Shown here piece after piece: positions 52,358 through 64,000 of a DNA stretch of 64,000 nt. The translations under genes and the position numbers were made by a program. The notes beneath the pieces are model-generated. The model was not told the DNA's origin, did not search any database, and worked only from the letters and a program-made list of their open reading frames with translations. Position 1 is the stretch's first letter, and the number at the start of each line of letters is the position of its first letter. The stretch comes from Aerococcaceae bacterium DSM 111020 (GTDB lineage: Bacteria > Bacillota > Bacilli > Lactobacillales > Aerococcaceae): the NCBI GenBank assembly GCA_015863185.1, contig JACBXP010000008.1:1-64000 (forward strand). Direction: 5' to 3'.

Positions 52358-54394
52358 ATGAAAACACATCAAGAACATCATGAACATCATAATAACTCAA
52401 ATCAGATGGAACATAAAGGTCATAGTCATGATTCTCATGCTCATACTGACCATACACATCATAATCATGCACATCATCATGGAAATTTTAAAGAAATTTT
52501 CTTTAAATCACTTCCGATTGGTATTTTAATTATGCTTCTATCACCTTTTATGGGCTTGACTGATACAGGGCTCATTCATTTCGCCTATGCTGATATTCTT
52601 GTTGCGATCTTGTCAACAGGATTATTATTTTATGGTGGAAAACCATTTTTTCAAGGAGCAATGCATGAATTAAAACAAAAAGAACCTGGAATGATGGCAC
52701 TCGTCTCATTAGGAATTAGTGTCTCATATCTCTATAGTATCTATGCAGTCATCATCCGTTATACCACAGGGAATCACCTGATGGATTTCTTTTTTGAGTT
52801 TGCTTCTTTAATTTTAATTATGCTATTAGGTCATTGGCTAGAAATGAAAGCATTAGGCAGTGCCACCGATGCGAGAGCATCTTTAGCAGAACTCTTACCC
52901 AAAGAAGCCACCCTTATAAATGATCCGAACCAAACAAAACAAATTTCAATAACAGAGCTTCAAATTGGTGATAAGATACGTATTCAGGCTGGAGAAAATA
53001 TTCCCGCAGATGGAAAAATTATTCAGGGTGAATCCAGAATTAATGAAGCCTTATTAACAGGTGAGTCTAAACCCATCTTAAAAAAAGAAACAGATGCCGT
53101 CATTGGTGGTTCAACCAATGGGGAGGGACAATTAATTGTCGAAGTCACACAGATTGGCCAAGAGTCTTTTATCCAACAAATTCAAGATTTAGTTACTCAA
53201 GCACAAGGGGAGCCTTCCCGAGCTGAGAATTTAGCCAATAAAATAGCCTCCCTATTATTTTATGTTGCGATATCGGCCGCTTTTATCGCCTTCGTTATCT
53301 GGTTCATACAAGAAGACCTTGAAATAGCGATAACATATATGGTAACCACACTCGTTATTGCTTGCCCACACGCTTTAGGGCTCGCAATTCCGCTCGTTGT
53401 TTCCCGTTCAACTAGCATTGGAGCTCATCGAGGACTATTAATTAAAGACCGGAATGTTTATGAATTAACTTCCAAGGCTGATTATATTATTCTAGACAAA
53501 ACCGGAACCCTCACAACAGGAGAGTTCAAAGTATTAGATACTCAAATATTTTCTGAATCAATGACAAATGATGAATTTATTGCATTACTTGCTGGAATTG
53601 AAGCAGGCTCAAGTCATCCAATTGCTCAATCCATCATTGAATATGCGCAAAGCCAAGGTATTCAAGCTATATCATTCGACGATATTCAATCAATTTCTGG
53701 TTCTGGTGTAAAAGGGAGATTAAATGGAAAAGAATATCGACTAATTAGTCAAAAAGCGTGGGGAGAAGACTTGGATATTCAAGTTCCCGCAGGAGCCACA
53801 CTTTCACTACTGATTGCAGATAATGAGGTACTTGGCAGTGTAGCATTAGGTGATCAACTAAAATCTTCCAGTCAGAGATTGATTTCTATATTAAAAGAAA
53901 ATCAAATAACACCGATTATGGCAACCGGTGATAATGACTCTGCGGCTCAAGAAGTGGCTCAACATTTAGATATTGACTATCATTCAAACATGACACCACA
54001 AGAAAAATATGATTTGGTCAAATCGTATCAAGACAAAGACAATACTGTCATTATGGTAGGAGATGGTATTAACGACGCCCCTTCCTTAGCCCTAGCAGAT
54101 GTGGGTGTGGCAATTGGAGCAGGGACACAAGTGGCTATCGATTCTGCTGATGTCATCTTAACCCAATCTGACCCAGGTGATATTATCGATTTTGTTAACT
54201 TATCCGTTCAAACTCATCGCAAAATGAATCAAAATCTTGCCTGGGGGGCTGGGTACAATTTTATAGCAATTCCATTAGCAGCTGGACTTTTAGCTCCTAT
54301 TGGCATCTCTTTAACACCATCAATGGGAGCCATTCTCATGACTGCTTCAACAATCATTGTCGCTTTGAATGCCTTAACATTAAAAATAGATTAA
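52358..54394 (+). CDS. copB: Copper-translocating P-type ATPase CopB
   Basis: CopB expels copper from the cell. The 678-residue protein has a His-rich N-terminus (about 20 His in the first 42 residues), the actuator TGES near 234, the transmembrane CPH motif at 336-338 that marks P1B-3 copper ATPases, phosphorylated DKTGT at 380, HPIAQ near 422 and GDGINDAP near 567. There is no CxxC metal domain. A cop-box-like site precedes it. No copY, copA or copZ gene adjoins it, so the repressor must be elsewhere. Ends in a strong terminator. Confidence 0.92.
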   Translation: MKTHQEHHEHHNNSNQMEHKGHSHDSHAHTDHTHHNHAHHHGNFKEIFFKSLPIGILIMLLSPFMGLTDTGLIHFAYADILVAILSTGLLFYGGKPFFQGAMHELKQKEPGMMALVSLGISVSYLYSIYAVIIRYTTGNHLMDFFFEFASLILIMLLGHWLEMKALGSATDARASLAELLPKEATLINDPNQTKQISITELQIGDKIRIQAGENIPADGKIIQGESRINEALLTGESKPILKKETDAVIGGSTNGEGQLIVEVTQIGQESFIQQIQDLVTQAQGEPSRAENLANKIASLLFYVAISAAFIAFVIWFIQEDLEIAITYMVTTLVIACPHALGLAIPLVVSRSTSIGAHRGLLIKDRNVYELTSKADYIILDKTGTLTTGEFKVLDTQIFSESMTNDEFIALLAGIEAGSSHPIAQSIIEYAQSQGIQAISFDDIQSISGSGVKGRLNGKEYRLISQKAWGEDLDIQVPAGATLSLLIADNEVLGSVALGDQLKSSSQRLISILKENQITPIMATGDNDSAAQEVAQHLDIDYHSNMTPQEKYDLVKSYQDKDNTVIMVGDGINDAPSLALADVGVAIGAGTQVAIDSADVILTQSDPGDIIDFVNLSVQTHRKMNQNLAWGAGYNFIAIPLAAGLLAPIGISLTPSMGAILMTASTIIVALNALTLKID

Positions 54395-54409
54395 ATCTAA
54401 AACGAAGTC

Positions 54410-54445
54410 AAAGAGAGTCTGAAACAAAAGTTTCAGACTCTCTTT
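54410..54445. terminator. Terminator between copB and lysS
   Basis: AAAGAGAGTCTGAAAC and GTTTCAGACTCTCTTT form a perfect 16-bp stem with an AAAA loop, suited to both convergent genes. Confidence 0.85.
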
Positions 54446-54507
54446 AATTATACAAAGATATTAATATAAACGGGACAAAAAATCTATTTGTTAATATGTG
54501 ATTACGC

Positions 54508-56058
<1,551 letters not shown>

Positions 56059-56091
56059 TTATGATAGAACTCAATCTTCTTTTCTTTTGAA

Positions 56092-56976
56092 TCACCTATG
56101 ATATTTATGGTCTAATATATTTTGTAGTTGTGATTCTGTATATTGAAATGCTGAGTTACAATAGTGACAAATTATTTCAGCACCATGATCTTCTTCTATT
56201 AGTAGTTGGAGATCCTCTAAAGATAAACGTGCTAATTGTTCTTCAAAATGTTCATGGCTACAATGACAATGAAATTGAATCGGATATTCGTCTAAAATGT
56301 TATAATTATCTTTTTCGACGAGAGTAGCTAATAATTCTTCAACCATAATTCCTTGTTCAATTAAATCAGATACACGTCCCAAATCGGACAATTTTGTCTC
56401 CAACGCATGAATCGTATCTTCACTTGCATCTGGTAATACTTGAATCATAAAACCACCAGCAGCTTTCACAGAATCATCTGTATCAACAAGTACACTAACG
56501 CCAATAGCAGAAGGTGTTTGTTCTGACACAGCCATATAGTAAGTAAAATCTTCGCCCAATTCCCCGCTAATTAATTCTACTTGTCCTCTAAAAGGCTCGC
56601 TATCTTGCATATGTTTACTGACAGTTAAAGTTCCTGGCAAACCAACTGCTTTTTTTACATCGATTTTTCCTGCTTCATTTAGCTCGAGAGCTACTTTTGG
56701 GTTCGAGACAAATCCTCTAATATCTCCATTTGGTGCACCATCCGCTCTAATAGTTCCTACAGGACCTGTCCCTTTAATTTCAACGGATAGTGTATCATTT
56801 CCTTTTAAATTACCGGCCAATAGCGATGTAGCAATCAGTGTTCTCCCTAAAACAGCCGTCGCTGTGTGCCAACTTTGATGTCGAGTTCTTGCTTCTTCAA
56901 CTGAATTCGTCGCATTAACGACATATACCCGTACTTCGTTGTCATAGGCTAAAGCCTTTAATAATGTGTCAGCCAT
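56092..56976 (-). CDS. hslO: Redox-regulated chaperone Hsp33
   Basis: Hsp33 is activated by oxidative unfolding and holds unfolding proteins. The 294-residue protein has the N-terminal core and a C-terminal zinc-binding switch with CxC in HCHCSHEH near 238 and CxxC in CHYCNSAF near 271, all four cysteines present. It lies between ftsH, whose terminator precedes it, and lysS. Confidence 0.95.
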   Translation of the reverse strand: MADTLLKALAYDNEVRVYVVNATNSVEEARTRHQSWHTATAVLGRTLIATSLLAGNLKGNDTLSVEIKGTGPVGTIRADGAPNGDIRGFVSNPKVALELNEAGKIDVKKAVGLPGTLTVSKHMQDSEPFRGQVELISGELGEDFTYYMAVSEQTPSAIGVSVLVDTDDSVKAAGGFMIQVLPDASEDTIHALETKLSDLGRVSDLIEQGIMVEELLATLVEKDNYNILDEYPIQFHCHCSHEHFEEQLARLSLEDLQLLIEEDHGAEIICHYCNSAFQYTESQLQNILDHKYHR

Positions 56977-57005
56977 CTATATCATCTCCTCTTTATCAAA
57001 CATAT

Positions 57006-57041
57006 GAAAAGCCCGTAGCGACATCGCTAGCGGGCTTTTTA
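57006..57041 (-). terminator. Terminator after ftsH
   Basis: AAAAGCCCGTAGCG and CGCTAgCGGGCTTTTT pair with one bulged base. It lies between ftsH and hslO, so hslO may have its own promoter or depend on read-through. Confidence 0.75.
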
Positions 57042-57046
57042 ATCAT

Positions 57047-59161
57047 TTATTCCTCTAGATGATCACGGTCTTGTTGAATATGTGCATTACGTTGATTTTC
57101 ACTAGAAGTATCTTCATTATCATCAATATATTCATCATCAGAGTGATTCTCATCTTGATGATAATGTGCTTGTTCTTCATCCGAAGCTTTTTCTTTAGCC
57201 TCTTCAAAGCTATCTGGTTCCTCTTCTTCCTCTTCATATCCAGATAAACGTTCCGGAGGCATTTCTCCTGTCTCGAACAACGCTTTAATTTCACGTGCAT
57301 CTAAAGTTTCTACCTCTAACAACTTTTCAGCAATGACATTTAATTGTTCACGGTGTTCATTCAAGATTCGATGTGCTTCTTCAAGTGCTTTATTCATCAT
57401 ACGACGAACTTCTGAATCGATACCCGCTGCTGTTTCTTCAGAATAATCTGAGCCATTACCTGAGCCATATTGACGACCAGCAAATGGTTGACCACTATTA
57501 CCATATTGAATCGTACCTAATTTATCTGACATACCATATTGGGTAATCATCGCTCGAATAATACGAGTAGCTTGCTCGAAGTCATTACTTGCACCAGTCG
57601 ATTGACGGTCAAATACAATTTCTTCTGCAGCACGACCTCCTAATAGCCCAATAACTTGTTCAAATAGTTCTTTTTCTGTCACAATAAATTGATCTTCTTT
57701 AGGAAGCATAATCGCATATCCACCTGCACGACCTCGAGGTACAATGGTTACTTTATGAACGGTACGTGCTTCATCAAGAACCATACCAATAACGGTATGC
57801 CCCGCTTCATGATAGGCAACCGTTTGACGTTGTTTCTCTGACATTTGTGAATCTGTTTTTGCAGGTCCTGCAATGACACGGTCATGTGCTTCATCTACGT
57901 CTGCAGATGTAATCTCGTGTCGATCAAAGCGAGCGGCAACTAAAGCAGCTTCATTTAATAGATTCTCTAAATCAGCTCCAGAAAAACCAGGTGTTTGTTG
58001 CGCGATTACTTTTAAATCAACATCTTCAGCTAATTTCTTATTTCGTGCATGAACCTTTAGAATGGCTTCTCTTCCTTTTACATCAGGATTACCAACGAGA
58101 ATTTGACGGTCAAAACGTCCCGGTCTTAATAATGCTGGATCGAGAACATCGGCACGGTTCGTTGCTGCAATAACAATGACACCTTCATTTCCTTCGAAAC
58201 CATCCATCTCAACAAGTAATTGATTAAGTGTTTGTTCACGTTCATCATGGCCACCACCCATTCCAGCACCACGTTGACGACCAACCGCATCAATCTCATC
58301 AATAAAGATAATTGCAGGCGCATTTTTCTTAGCCTGTTCGAATAAATCCCGAACACGACTAGCCCCTACACCTACAAACATTTCCACAAATTCAGAACCT
58401 GAGATACTATAAAATGGCACTCCAGCTTCCCCGGCTACTGCTTTGGCAAGCAATGTTTTACCAGTCCCTGGAGGTCCTTCTAAAAGTACACCTGCTGGAA
58501 TACGTGCTCCGAGCGCTGTGAATTTAGAGGGATCTTTTAAGAATTCCACCACTTCCACTAGTTCTTGCTTTTCTTCTTCAGCACCTGCCACATCGCTGAA
58601 TCTTACTTTTACTTTTTGTTTTGAGACATCTTTAGATTTCGATTTCCCAAAATTCATCATATTACTACCGCCACCGCCACCTTGTCTTACCATTGCAAAG
58701 ATAAGATAAAATGTCGGAACTAGTAATAATAGAAATGGAATCATACTTAACCAAGCACCTGTACTTGACTCGGGAATAGTTTTTACTTCAGTTCCTTCGG
58801 CAATTGCTAAGTCTGTAATCATCTTAAGGGTTGAATCATTTCCTAAGACTTTGGTTTCAAACATTTGAGTCGTTCCTGATGTTTCAAACACACTTAAGAA
58901 ATCATCCGTCTCTTCAACTTCTTGTTCTTTTTCAAAAGTACCCCGAACATTATATGCTCCAGCACCAATTTGAATTTCTAAATCTTTCACATTTCCAGCT
59001 TCTAATTCATCGATAAATTCCGTCGATGAAATTTCACTCACTTGGCCTCGTTGTGCCATATTTCCTGTGAAGAGCTGGAGCCCTCCAATAATCGCAAGAA
59101 AAATAAGAATATACATTATTGATCCACGAAAGAAGTTAGGGCTTTGATTGCGGTTATTCAT
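57047..59161 (-). CDS. ftsH: Membrane-bound ATP-dependent zinc protease FtsH
   Basis: FtsH degrades membrane and regulatory proteins. The 704-residue protein has two N-terminal membrane helices (about 13-30 and 129-150) around an extracellular domain, AAA Walker A GPPGTGKT near 230, Walker [14 protein letters not shown] near 288, the second-region arginines in RPGRFDRQ, and the zinc site HEAGH near 455. Its C-terminal 60 residues are unusually acidic and His-rich. Start has AGGAGG. The tail varies in this family, so I attach no special function to it. Confidence 0.97.
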   Translation of the reverse strand: MNNRNQSPNFFRGSIMYILIFLAIIGGLQLFTGNMAQRGQVSEISSTEFIDELEAGNVKDLEIQIGAGAYNVRGTFEKEQEVEETDDFLSVFETSGTTQMFETKVLGNDSTLKMITDLAIAEGTEVKTIPESSTGAWLSMIPFLLLLVPTFYLIFAMVRQGGGGGSNMMNFGKSKSKDVSKQKVKVRFSDVAGAEEEKQELVEVVEFLKDPSKFTALGARIPAGVLLEGPPGTGKTLLAKAVAGEAGVPFYSISGSEFVEMFVGVGASRVRDLFEQAKKNAPAIIFIDEIDAVGRQRGAGMGGGHDEREQTLNQLLVEMDGFEGNEGVIVIAATNRADVLDPALLRPGRFDRQILVGNPDVKGREAILKVHARNKKLAEDVDLKVIAQQTPGFSGADLENLLNEAALVAARFDRHEITSADVDEAHDRVIAGPAKTDSQMSEKQRQTVAYHEAGHTVIGMVLDEARTVHKVTIVPRGRAGGYAIMLPKEDQFIVTEKELFEQVIGLLGGRAAEEIVFDRQSTGASNDFEQATRIIRAMITQYGMSDKLGTIQYGNSGQPFAGRQYGSGNGSDYSEETAAGIDSEVRRMMNKALEEAHRILNEHREQLNVIAEKLLEVETLDAREIKALFETGEMPPERLSGYEEEEEEPDSFEEAKEKASDEEQAHYHQDENHSDDEYIDDNEDTSSENQRNAHIQQDRDHLEE

Positions 59162-59199
59162 CCAGTCATTGCCTCCTAATTATTTTCATGTATTTAAAA

Positions 59200-59229
59200 A
59201 GTATAGCACAGCTATAATTTTTATGCGAA
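59200..59229 (-). promoter_or_regulatory. Probable ftsH promoter
   Basis: TTCGCA (59224-59229) and TATACT (59200-59205) are 18 bases apart on the minus strand, with TGC before the -10. Confidence 0.45.
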
Positions 59230-59235
59230 TTTTTA

Positions 59236-59778
59236 CTATTCGTAAACTGATGACTTTAAAACACCAATATACGGGAGATTGCGATATTTTTGTTTAAAAT
59301 CTAAGCCATATCCTACAACAAATTCATTAGGAATCTCAATGCCAATATAATCAGCTTCGATATCTTTAACAATCCGTCGTTCAGGTTTGTCAAGTAAAGT
59401 CGCAATCTTAATTGATTCCGCTTGTCGATATTTAAATAAATCCACTAAATGTTTCAATGTTCGTCCTGTGTCAATAATATCTTCAACAATCAAAAGATGC
59501 TTACCGCGAACATTTGTGTCTAAATCCTTAATAATTTTCACTTCACCCGATGACTCAGTACCATCTCCATAACTAGACACATCCATGAAATCAATATCCA
59601 TATACAAATCAATTTCACGAATAATATCCGACATAAAAATAGCTGCCCCACGTAAAATACCGATCACAACTATTTCTTTGTCACCATAATCTTCCGTGAT
59701 TTGTTTTCCTAATTTTTGTGTCGCTGCTTGAATTTCTTCTCGTGTAACTAACACACGTTCAATATCTTTATGTGACAT
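59236..59778 (-). CDS. hpt: Hypoxanthine phosphoribosyltransferase
   Basis: This enzyme salvages hypoxanthine and guanine with PRPP to give IMP and GMP. The 180-residue protein has the PRPP loop [17 protein letters not shown] near 95, the flexible loop [15 protein letters not shown] near 67 and [20 protein letters not shown] at the end, all standard. It lies between tilS and ftsH as in Bacillus. Confidence 0.96.
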   Translation of the reverse strand: MSHKDIERVLVTREEIQAATQKLGKQITEDYGDKEIVVIGILRGAAIFMSDIIREIDLYMDIDFMDVSSYGDGTESSGEVKIIKDLDTNVRGKHLLIVEDIIDTGRTLKHLVDLFKYRQAESIKIATLLDKPERRIVKDIEADYIGIEIPNEFVVGYGLDFKQKYRNLPYIGVLKSSVYE

Positions 59779-59848
59779 AATAGACTCTCTTTCTTATTAT
59801 TCTCATTTGGTATTAAGTTTTATATTAACATAATTTTAAAAACAAACG

Positions 59849-61291
59849 TCAATTTATTGTATAAAGAAAAATATATTTAGCTTCTTTCGTTGGTTCTACG
59901 ACAGGATGATTCGCGATGACTTCTGGCAACATTGCGATAATTTCTTCATTCTGCAAAGTAATGAGCCATCGCCGATTACGCTCTCGTTGTGGCACTTTGT
60001 TATCAATCATAATACGGGAAATTTTTTTGTGAAAAATATGCTCTTCATTTCCAAGACGTATCCGATCACCATTGCGTCGATGGCGAATAATGAAAGGCAA
60101 TTCATTCGTTAAATCTAGTCCTAAACCAAAAGTTGTTTCAGCTTGTGACGAAAGTGCAGAAGTAACATGATGTGCGTGAAAAATTGCGACACGCTCATTA
60201 TCGCTGATAGAATACCATTTATTTAATTCTGTTAAATGAATCTCGATATCCTCGGACTCAGCTAATGTATTGTTCATTTTCTTGGAGATATAAAGATAAT
60301 CATATTCACGTTGTGCGTAATAACCATTCCCTAAAGCCAATGATGCATGAGGCGCTGTATGTTGTTCCAATAAATAAGATAACTGTTCAACAAGATCACG
60401 ATGGTAAGAAGGAACAACATCTACTAATCTTTCTTCAAAGAACAACTGCAAAAAAATACGCCGCATGTTTTTTGATAATTTTAAATAATCGGATATTGAA
60501 ATAATCCATTCATATTTTTGAATGCTACTAACAATCTGAGGTTCATAATATTGATAGTTTTCAAGATGTGCTTGATAACTAATCGTTAAACTTTGGCTAA
60601 GGTCTTCTAAAGTTTCTTTGATTCGTGGATTTTCACGTTCAAGCATCGGTAAAATATCCAGACGAATACGATTTCTCAAATAAGTATCTTGATAATTTGT
60701 CTGATCTTCAAAAAAAGGAATCTTATTTTGAACTGCATAGTGATAGAGGTCAGACTTAGCAATGGTCAAAAACGGTCGACTTACATTTACCGCAATAATA
60801 TCGGTATTTGAAGCTTGCAGATATCTCATACTATGCTCAGTCATACCTTGAATTCCTTTAAGAGAAGTACCGCGAATCATCCGCATAATCATCGTCTCAG
60901 CATTATCATCTTGGTGATGTCCTGTTAATAAGATACGGGAATCTGTCGCTTGCAATACATCGGCAAAAAATTTATATCGCGCATTTCTAGCAGTATTTTC
61001 TGAAATTTTATTTTGTTGTTGCCAATGTCCCGCAAAATACACTAGACCTAATGACTCAGCGTATTCCATTATCGCAGTGGCTTCTTGCTCACTTTCTTCT
61101 CTTAAGTGATGATTAAAATGTGCGACAACTATTTGCTGTTTAGAAAGATAATTATACTCACTTAGACGGTAGACAATGTTCAGTAAAACCATTGAGTCAA
61201 CTCCCCCCGATACACCGATGACAATTGATTCATGTTTTTTACTGAGTACAGCATCTAAATTCTCTTGTACCTGCTCTTCTAATTTATTCAT
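59849..61291 (-). CDS. tilS: tRNA(Ile)-lysidine synthase TilS
   Basis: TilS converts C34 of the CAU-anticodon tRNA-Ile to lysidine so it reads AUA. The 480-residue protein has the PP-loop ATP motif VIGVSGGVDSMVLL near 25, HHQDDNAETMIMRMIRG near 130 and a C-terminal TilS domain near 385-470 (FIIRHRRNGDRIRLGN). The start was placed at the ATG at 61291. The ribosome site is weak either way. This gene is essential in nearly all bacteria. Confidence 0.93.
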   Translation of the reverse strand: MNKLEEQVQENLDAVLSKKHESIVIGVSGGVDSMVLLNIVYRLSEYNYLSKQQIVVAHFNHHLREESEQEATAIMEYAESLGLVYFAGHWQQQNKISENTARNARYKFFADVLQATDSRILLTGHHQDDNAETMIMRMIRGTSLKGIQGMTEHSMRYLQASNTDIIAVNVSRPFLTIAKSDLYHYAVQNKIPFFEDQTNYQDTYLRNRIRLDILPMLERENPRIKETLEDLSQSLTISYQAHLENYQYYEPQIVSSIQKYEWIISISDYLKLSKNMRRIFLQLFFEERLVDVVPSYHRDLVEQLSYLLEQHTAPHASLALGNGYYAQREYDYLYISKKMNNTLAESEDIEIHLTELNKWYSISDNERVAIFHAHHVTSALSSQAETTFGLGLDLTNELPFIIRHRRNGDRIRLGNEEHIFHKKISRIMIDNKVPQRERNRRWLITLQNEEIIAMLPEVIANHPVVEPTKEAKYIFLYTIN

Positions 61292-61328
61292 TTCCTCACA
61301 TCCACAAAACACTATCTAAAATTTACAA

Positions 61329-61365
61329 AATCTCGACGATTGTCTAATAGAAAATCACCGAGATT
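61329..61365 (-). terminator. Weak terminator after the S1-domain gene
   Basis: AATCTCG and CGAGATT pair at the base with a second short stem inside, followed by TTTTG on the minus strand. Read-through into tilS is likely. Confidence 0.5.
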
Positions 61366-61393
61366 AAATGGGTTGATGGATATATTTTATATA

Positions 61394-61846
61394 CTAATTG
61401 CGACGTCCACCACGTCCGCCACGTTTACCTTCTGTATTTCGACGTAATGAAGATAAGTTATCCTCACTATCCTTTAAAAAACGTGACATCATTTTATCAA
61501 AATCATCCGAACTGTTCGATTCGTTAGATTTTTTAGGTTGTTCTTTAAATTCTTGTTTCTTTGAGAATTTTTGTTTTACAGGGGCTGCTCCTTGGTCTTT
61601 TGCTTCTGTTTGTTCATTGGTTTGACGCAATGATAAATTTATTTTCCCATCATCTGTAATTTTGATTACTTTAACAGTGACTTGATCTCCTGGCGCTAAA
61701 TAATCATTGATATCCTTTACAAATCCATCTGCAACCTCACTAATATGAATCATTCCAGATTGATTATCCGCTAAATTCACAAACGCTCCAAAATTTTTGA
61801 CACTTGAAACAGTTCCTTCTACTTTCTGTCCAACTTCAATAGACAT
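61394..61846 (-). CDS. S1 RNA-binding domain protein (YabR-like)
   Basis: The 150-residue protein has an N-terminal S1 domain (about 1-72, VGQKVEGTVSSVKNFGAFVNL, GMIHISEVADGFVKDI) and a basic, Gly/Arg-rich tail ending GKRGGRGGRRN. It matches YabR of Bacillus, a ribosome-associated or general stress protein of uncertain role. It lies between divIC and tilS, the usual position. Confidence 0.88.
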   Translation of the reverse strand: MSIEVGQKVEGTVSSVKNFGAFVNLADNQSGMIHISEVADGFVKDINDYLAPGDQVTVKVIKITDDGKINLSLRQTNEQTEAKDQGAAPVKQKFSKKQEFKEQPKKSNESNSSDDFDKMMSRFLKDSEDNLSSLRRNTEGKRGGRGGRRN

Positions 61847-61870
61847 GTGTTGCTTAATCCTCCTTAGTGA

Positions 61871-62236
61871 TTACTGAGAATCACTTTCTATATTAAAAAT
61901 AATTTCACCGGGTTTAGAATAATAATAGTCACGTCGCGCGATTTGAGATAAGTAATCCGGATCAGATAAAACTTTTTTCTGTTCCATTAAATCTTCTAAT
62001 CGATCTTGGGCTTGCTGGTAATCAGCTTGCGCTACCTCTATTTGTTGCTGATGACTATGATAGCGACGATGGGTTGAGTGAAACCCATAGGCAGCAAATC
62101 CTAATGCAATAACCAATACGACCATTATCACTTTAAAATGCCACTGTGTTGTCAACCATTCGAAGTGAGGCGACAATGATGTTGCTCGACCATCCCTATT
62201 ATGATTATTTTCAGTATGTTCTGTCGTTCGTCTCAT
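61871..62236 (-). CDS. divIC: Septum formation initiator DivIC/FtsB-like protein
   Basis: DivIC joins FtsL and DivIB in the division complex. The 121-residue protein has a cytoplasmic N-terminus of about 34 residues, one membrane helix (about 35-55), an extracellular coiled coil (about 57-90) and the DPDYLSQIARRDYYYSKPGEIIF end typical of the family. Its place between rqcP and the S1-domain gene fits. Confidence 0.9.
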   Translation of the reverse strand: MRRTTEHTENNHNRDGRATSLSPHFEWLTTQWHFKVIMVVLVIALGFAAYGFHSTHRRYHSHQQQIEVAQADYQQAQDRLEDLMEQKKVLSDPDYLSQIARRDYYYSKPGEIIFNIESDSQ

Positions 62237-62306
62237 TATCGTCCCTCCAGTTCCTCTTTGAGTATATCAATTTATTCATGAAAATACCATCATTAATTCC
62301 CTTGTT

Positions 62307-62585
62307 TTAAAAGTTTGCATCCGAATCAGTGTCTGGGACAATCGTTTCAATGACTTCATACATTTCTGAAGCATCTTCTTTTCGAGTCGAATCCAATAGT
62401 TCTTGTACTCGTACTTTAACGGTTCGATTACCATAATGTATCGTAAGAATATCCCCTTCAGCGACTTTAGTACTTGATTTGGCAATCTGATTATTGAGTT
62501 CAATACGTCCCTTATCCGCGACTTCTTTAGCTACAGTTCTTCGCTTTATAAGACGTGAGACTTTTAAAAATTTATCTAAACGCAT
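62307..62585 (-). CDS. rqcP: S4-domain protein RqcP (YabO/Hsp15 type)
   Basis: RqcP works with RqcH on the 50S subunit to tag stalled nascent chains with alanine in ribosome quality control. The 92-residue protein has an S4 RNA-binding domain from residue 1 ([26 protein letters not shown]) and an acidic end. It starts one base after the mfd stop. RqcH is not in the window. Confidence 0.93.
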   Translation of the reverse strand: MRLDKFLKVSRLIKRRTVAKEVADKGRIELNNQIAKSSTKVAEGDILTIHYGNRTVKVRVQELLDSTRKEDASEMYEVIETIVPDTDSDANF

Positions 62586-62586
62586 T

Positions 62587-64000
62587 TTAATCTTCCTTTT
62601 CTTTAAGTAATTGATGAGCGTCTTCCGTTAATCGAATAAGTGCTCCCAACCATTCATAAGAGGCTTTACGTGTAATATCAAGCATTACTGTTAATTTGTC
62701 TTTTTTCTTTTGAATTTGAGCTTTTAATGGGACATTTTGCAGAATTTCAAAAACGAGTGGACCATTTATTTTTTGAGAAACATTTTCATTAAATACAATC
62801 ATTAATTGATTATTTTTTTGTGTAATCGTCTCAATCCCTACCTGGCTACCATAATAACGAATCAAACCAACATCTAATAAATCAGATACTTCATCTGGAA
62901 ATTCTCCAAAGCGATCAATCAATGTATCTTGCAATGCTTGATAACTTTCTCGAGAGTCTATCCGTTGAATCCGCTGATAAATATTTATTTTTTGACGACT
63001 ATCTTCAATGTATGTATCCGGTAAATATGCATCCAAATTAATACTCCAAGTGAGCGGTGTGTTCTTTTGTTGATTGGTTTGTGATGGATAACGTTTAGCT
63101 TCTACAGCTTCTTTGAGCATCTGTGAATACATATCATATCCGACAGAATCTATAAAGCCAGATTGTTGTTGCCCCAATAAATTTCCAGCACCACGGATTG
63201 AAAGGTCTCGCATCGCAATCTTGAATCCAGAACCTAACTCTGTAAATTCTCGAATCGCATTGAGTCTTTTTTCGCTAACTTCAGATAATTGTTTCATTGG
63301 GTCATACATTAAATACGCATAAGCCACACGATGTGTTCGACCTACCCGACCTCTTAATTGATAAAGTGTTGAAAGCCCCATTTTATCGGCATTATCAATA
63401 AACAAAGTATTCGCATTCGGTATATCAACACCCGTTTCAATAATCGTGGTTGTCACAAGAACATCATATTCTCCTTGAATAAATGCCAATAATACTTGTT
63501 CTAATTCTCGTTCATTTAATCGTCCATGAGCTACAGCAATTCGGGCTTCAGGAACCAATTCACTAATTACTTCAGCACGCTGATAGATTGTATCAACACG
63601 ATTATATAAATAAAATACTTGGCCTCCCCTTAATAATTCCCGCTCAATGCCTGTCTTAATTGCTCCCTCATTACGCTCCATAACATAAGTTTGTACAGGG
63701 AAACGATTATTGGGTGGAGTCTCTAAAACAGATAAATCTCGAATACCAATCATCGACATATGTAATGTCCTTGGGATTGGGGTCGCTGTCAAGGTTAAGA
63801 CATCGACTTCTGCTTTTAATGCTTTTAAACGTTCCTTATGTTTCACTCCAAAACGTTGTTCTTCATCGACAATTAACAACCCAAGATCTTGGAAGATTAT
63901 ATCTTTTGACAGCACTCGATGTGTTCCTACAACAATGGACACACTTCCTGTTGCTATTTCTTGGATGGTTTTTTTCTGAACGCTTTGAGGAACAAAGCGA
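62587..64000 (-). CDS. mfd: Transcription-repair coupling factor Mfd, C-terminal part
   Basis: Mfd removes RNA polymerase stalled at lesions and recruits UvrA. Only the last 471 codons or so are here; the reading frame stays open to the right edge, so the apparent Val/Met start inside is not real. Visible are motif [17 protein letters not shown], motif [20 protein letters not shown], motifs [30 protein letters not shown] and [19 protein letters not shown], and the C-terminal TRCF domain. It is followed by rqcP. Confidence 0.96.
   Translation of the reverse strand, partial: RFVPQSVQKKTIQEIATGSVSIVVGTHRVLSKDIIFQDLGLLIVDEEQRFGVKHKERLKALKAEVDVLTLTATPIPRTLHMSMIGIRDLSVLETPPNNRFPVQTYVMERNEGAIKTGIERELLRGGQVFYLYNRVDTIYQRAEVISELVPEARIAVAHGRLNERELEQVLLAFIQGEYDVLVTTTIIETGVDIPNANTLFIDNADKMGLSTLYQLRGRVGRTHRVAYAYLMYDPMKQLSEVSEKRLNAIREFTELGSGFKIAMRDLSIRGAGNLLGQQQSGFIDSVGYDMYSQMLKEAVEAKRYPSQTNQQKNTPLTWSINLDAYLPDTYIEDSRQKINIYQRIQRIDSRESYQALQDTLIDRFGEFPDEVSDLLDVGLIRYYGSQVGIETITQKNNQLMIVFNENVSQKINGPLVFEILQNVPLKAQIQKKKDKLTVMLDITRKASYEWLGALIRLTEDAHQLLKEKED

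Overview
The window is AT-rich, densely coded chromosomal DNA of a low-GC Gram-positive bacterium. LysM wall proteins (one with an Apf-like C-terminus), an LPxTG surface protein, an Mga-type regulator, a T-box in front of proS, CIRCE-controlled groESL, a CopB copper ATPase and the order mfd-rqcP-divIC-S1-tilS-hpt-ftsH-hslO-lysS all point to Lactobacillales. The Aerococcaceae/Carnobacteriaceae branch is my best guess, from recall of similar wall proteins only. I see no prophage, transposase, CRISPR array, tRNA or rRNA gene.

Layout. 1-2.3 kb: lipoate ligase and an M42 aminopeptidase, with a strong promoter firing out of the left edge. 2.5-7.5 kb: a P1B-4 metal ATPase whose promoter carries two PerR/Fur-like boxes, the ecsAB exporter and an ArsR-type regulator. 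7.5-12.9 kb: a large repeat-bearing LPxTG protein, an asymmetric ABC-F ATPase, and a yebC-family gene broken by a small deletion. 12.9-18.4 kb: a complete branched-chain amino acid ABC transporter (livJ, livHMGF) with a CBS-ACT gene at its end. 18.6-25.2 kb: a DUF3224-like protein, a degenerate LCP-like protein, groESL, rex and a second ABC-F gene. 25.2-30.2 kb: the t6A genes tsaB and tsaD with two nested GNAT acetyltransferases, then a phasin-like/AarF pair. 30.3-43.1 kb: proS with T-box, signal peptidase, two LysM wall enzymes with 45-bp coding repeats, a YeiH exporter, a 5'-nucleotidase, PepF, a membrane-anchored class A beta-lactamase-like protein and a trigger-factor-C-like orphan. 43.2-49.3 kb: a NatAB-type exporter, a baeRF-like protein, an orphan GlnQ ATPase and an Mga-family regulator. 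49.4-54.4 kb: a DJ-1 protein with proBA, and copB behind a cop-box-like palindrome. 54.5-64 kb: the housekeeping block lysS to mfd, with mfd cut by the right edge.

Themes. Much of the window concerns the cell envelope: protein export (LepB), wall hydrolases, a sorted surface protein and an LCP relative. Metal homeostasis appears twice, each time with a recognisable operator but no cognate regulator beside it. Protein quality control (GroESL, Hsp33, FtsH, RqcP) and translation (ProS, LysS, TilS, TsaBD, ABC-F, YebC) are also heavily represented. No single stretch looks like an unknown multi-gene defence or mobile system. The best candidates for new biology are the repeat LPxTG protein, the orphan trigger-factor-like gene, the degenerate LCP protein, the baeRF-like protein with its operator, the non-lipidated LivJ and the broken yebC. 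Many starts below were moved downstream of the longest open frame to an ATG with a good ribosome binding site; each case is noted.
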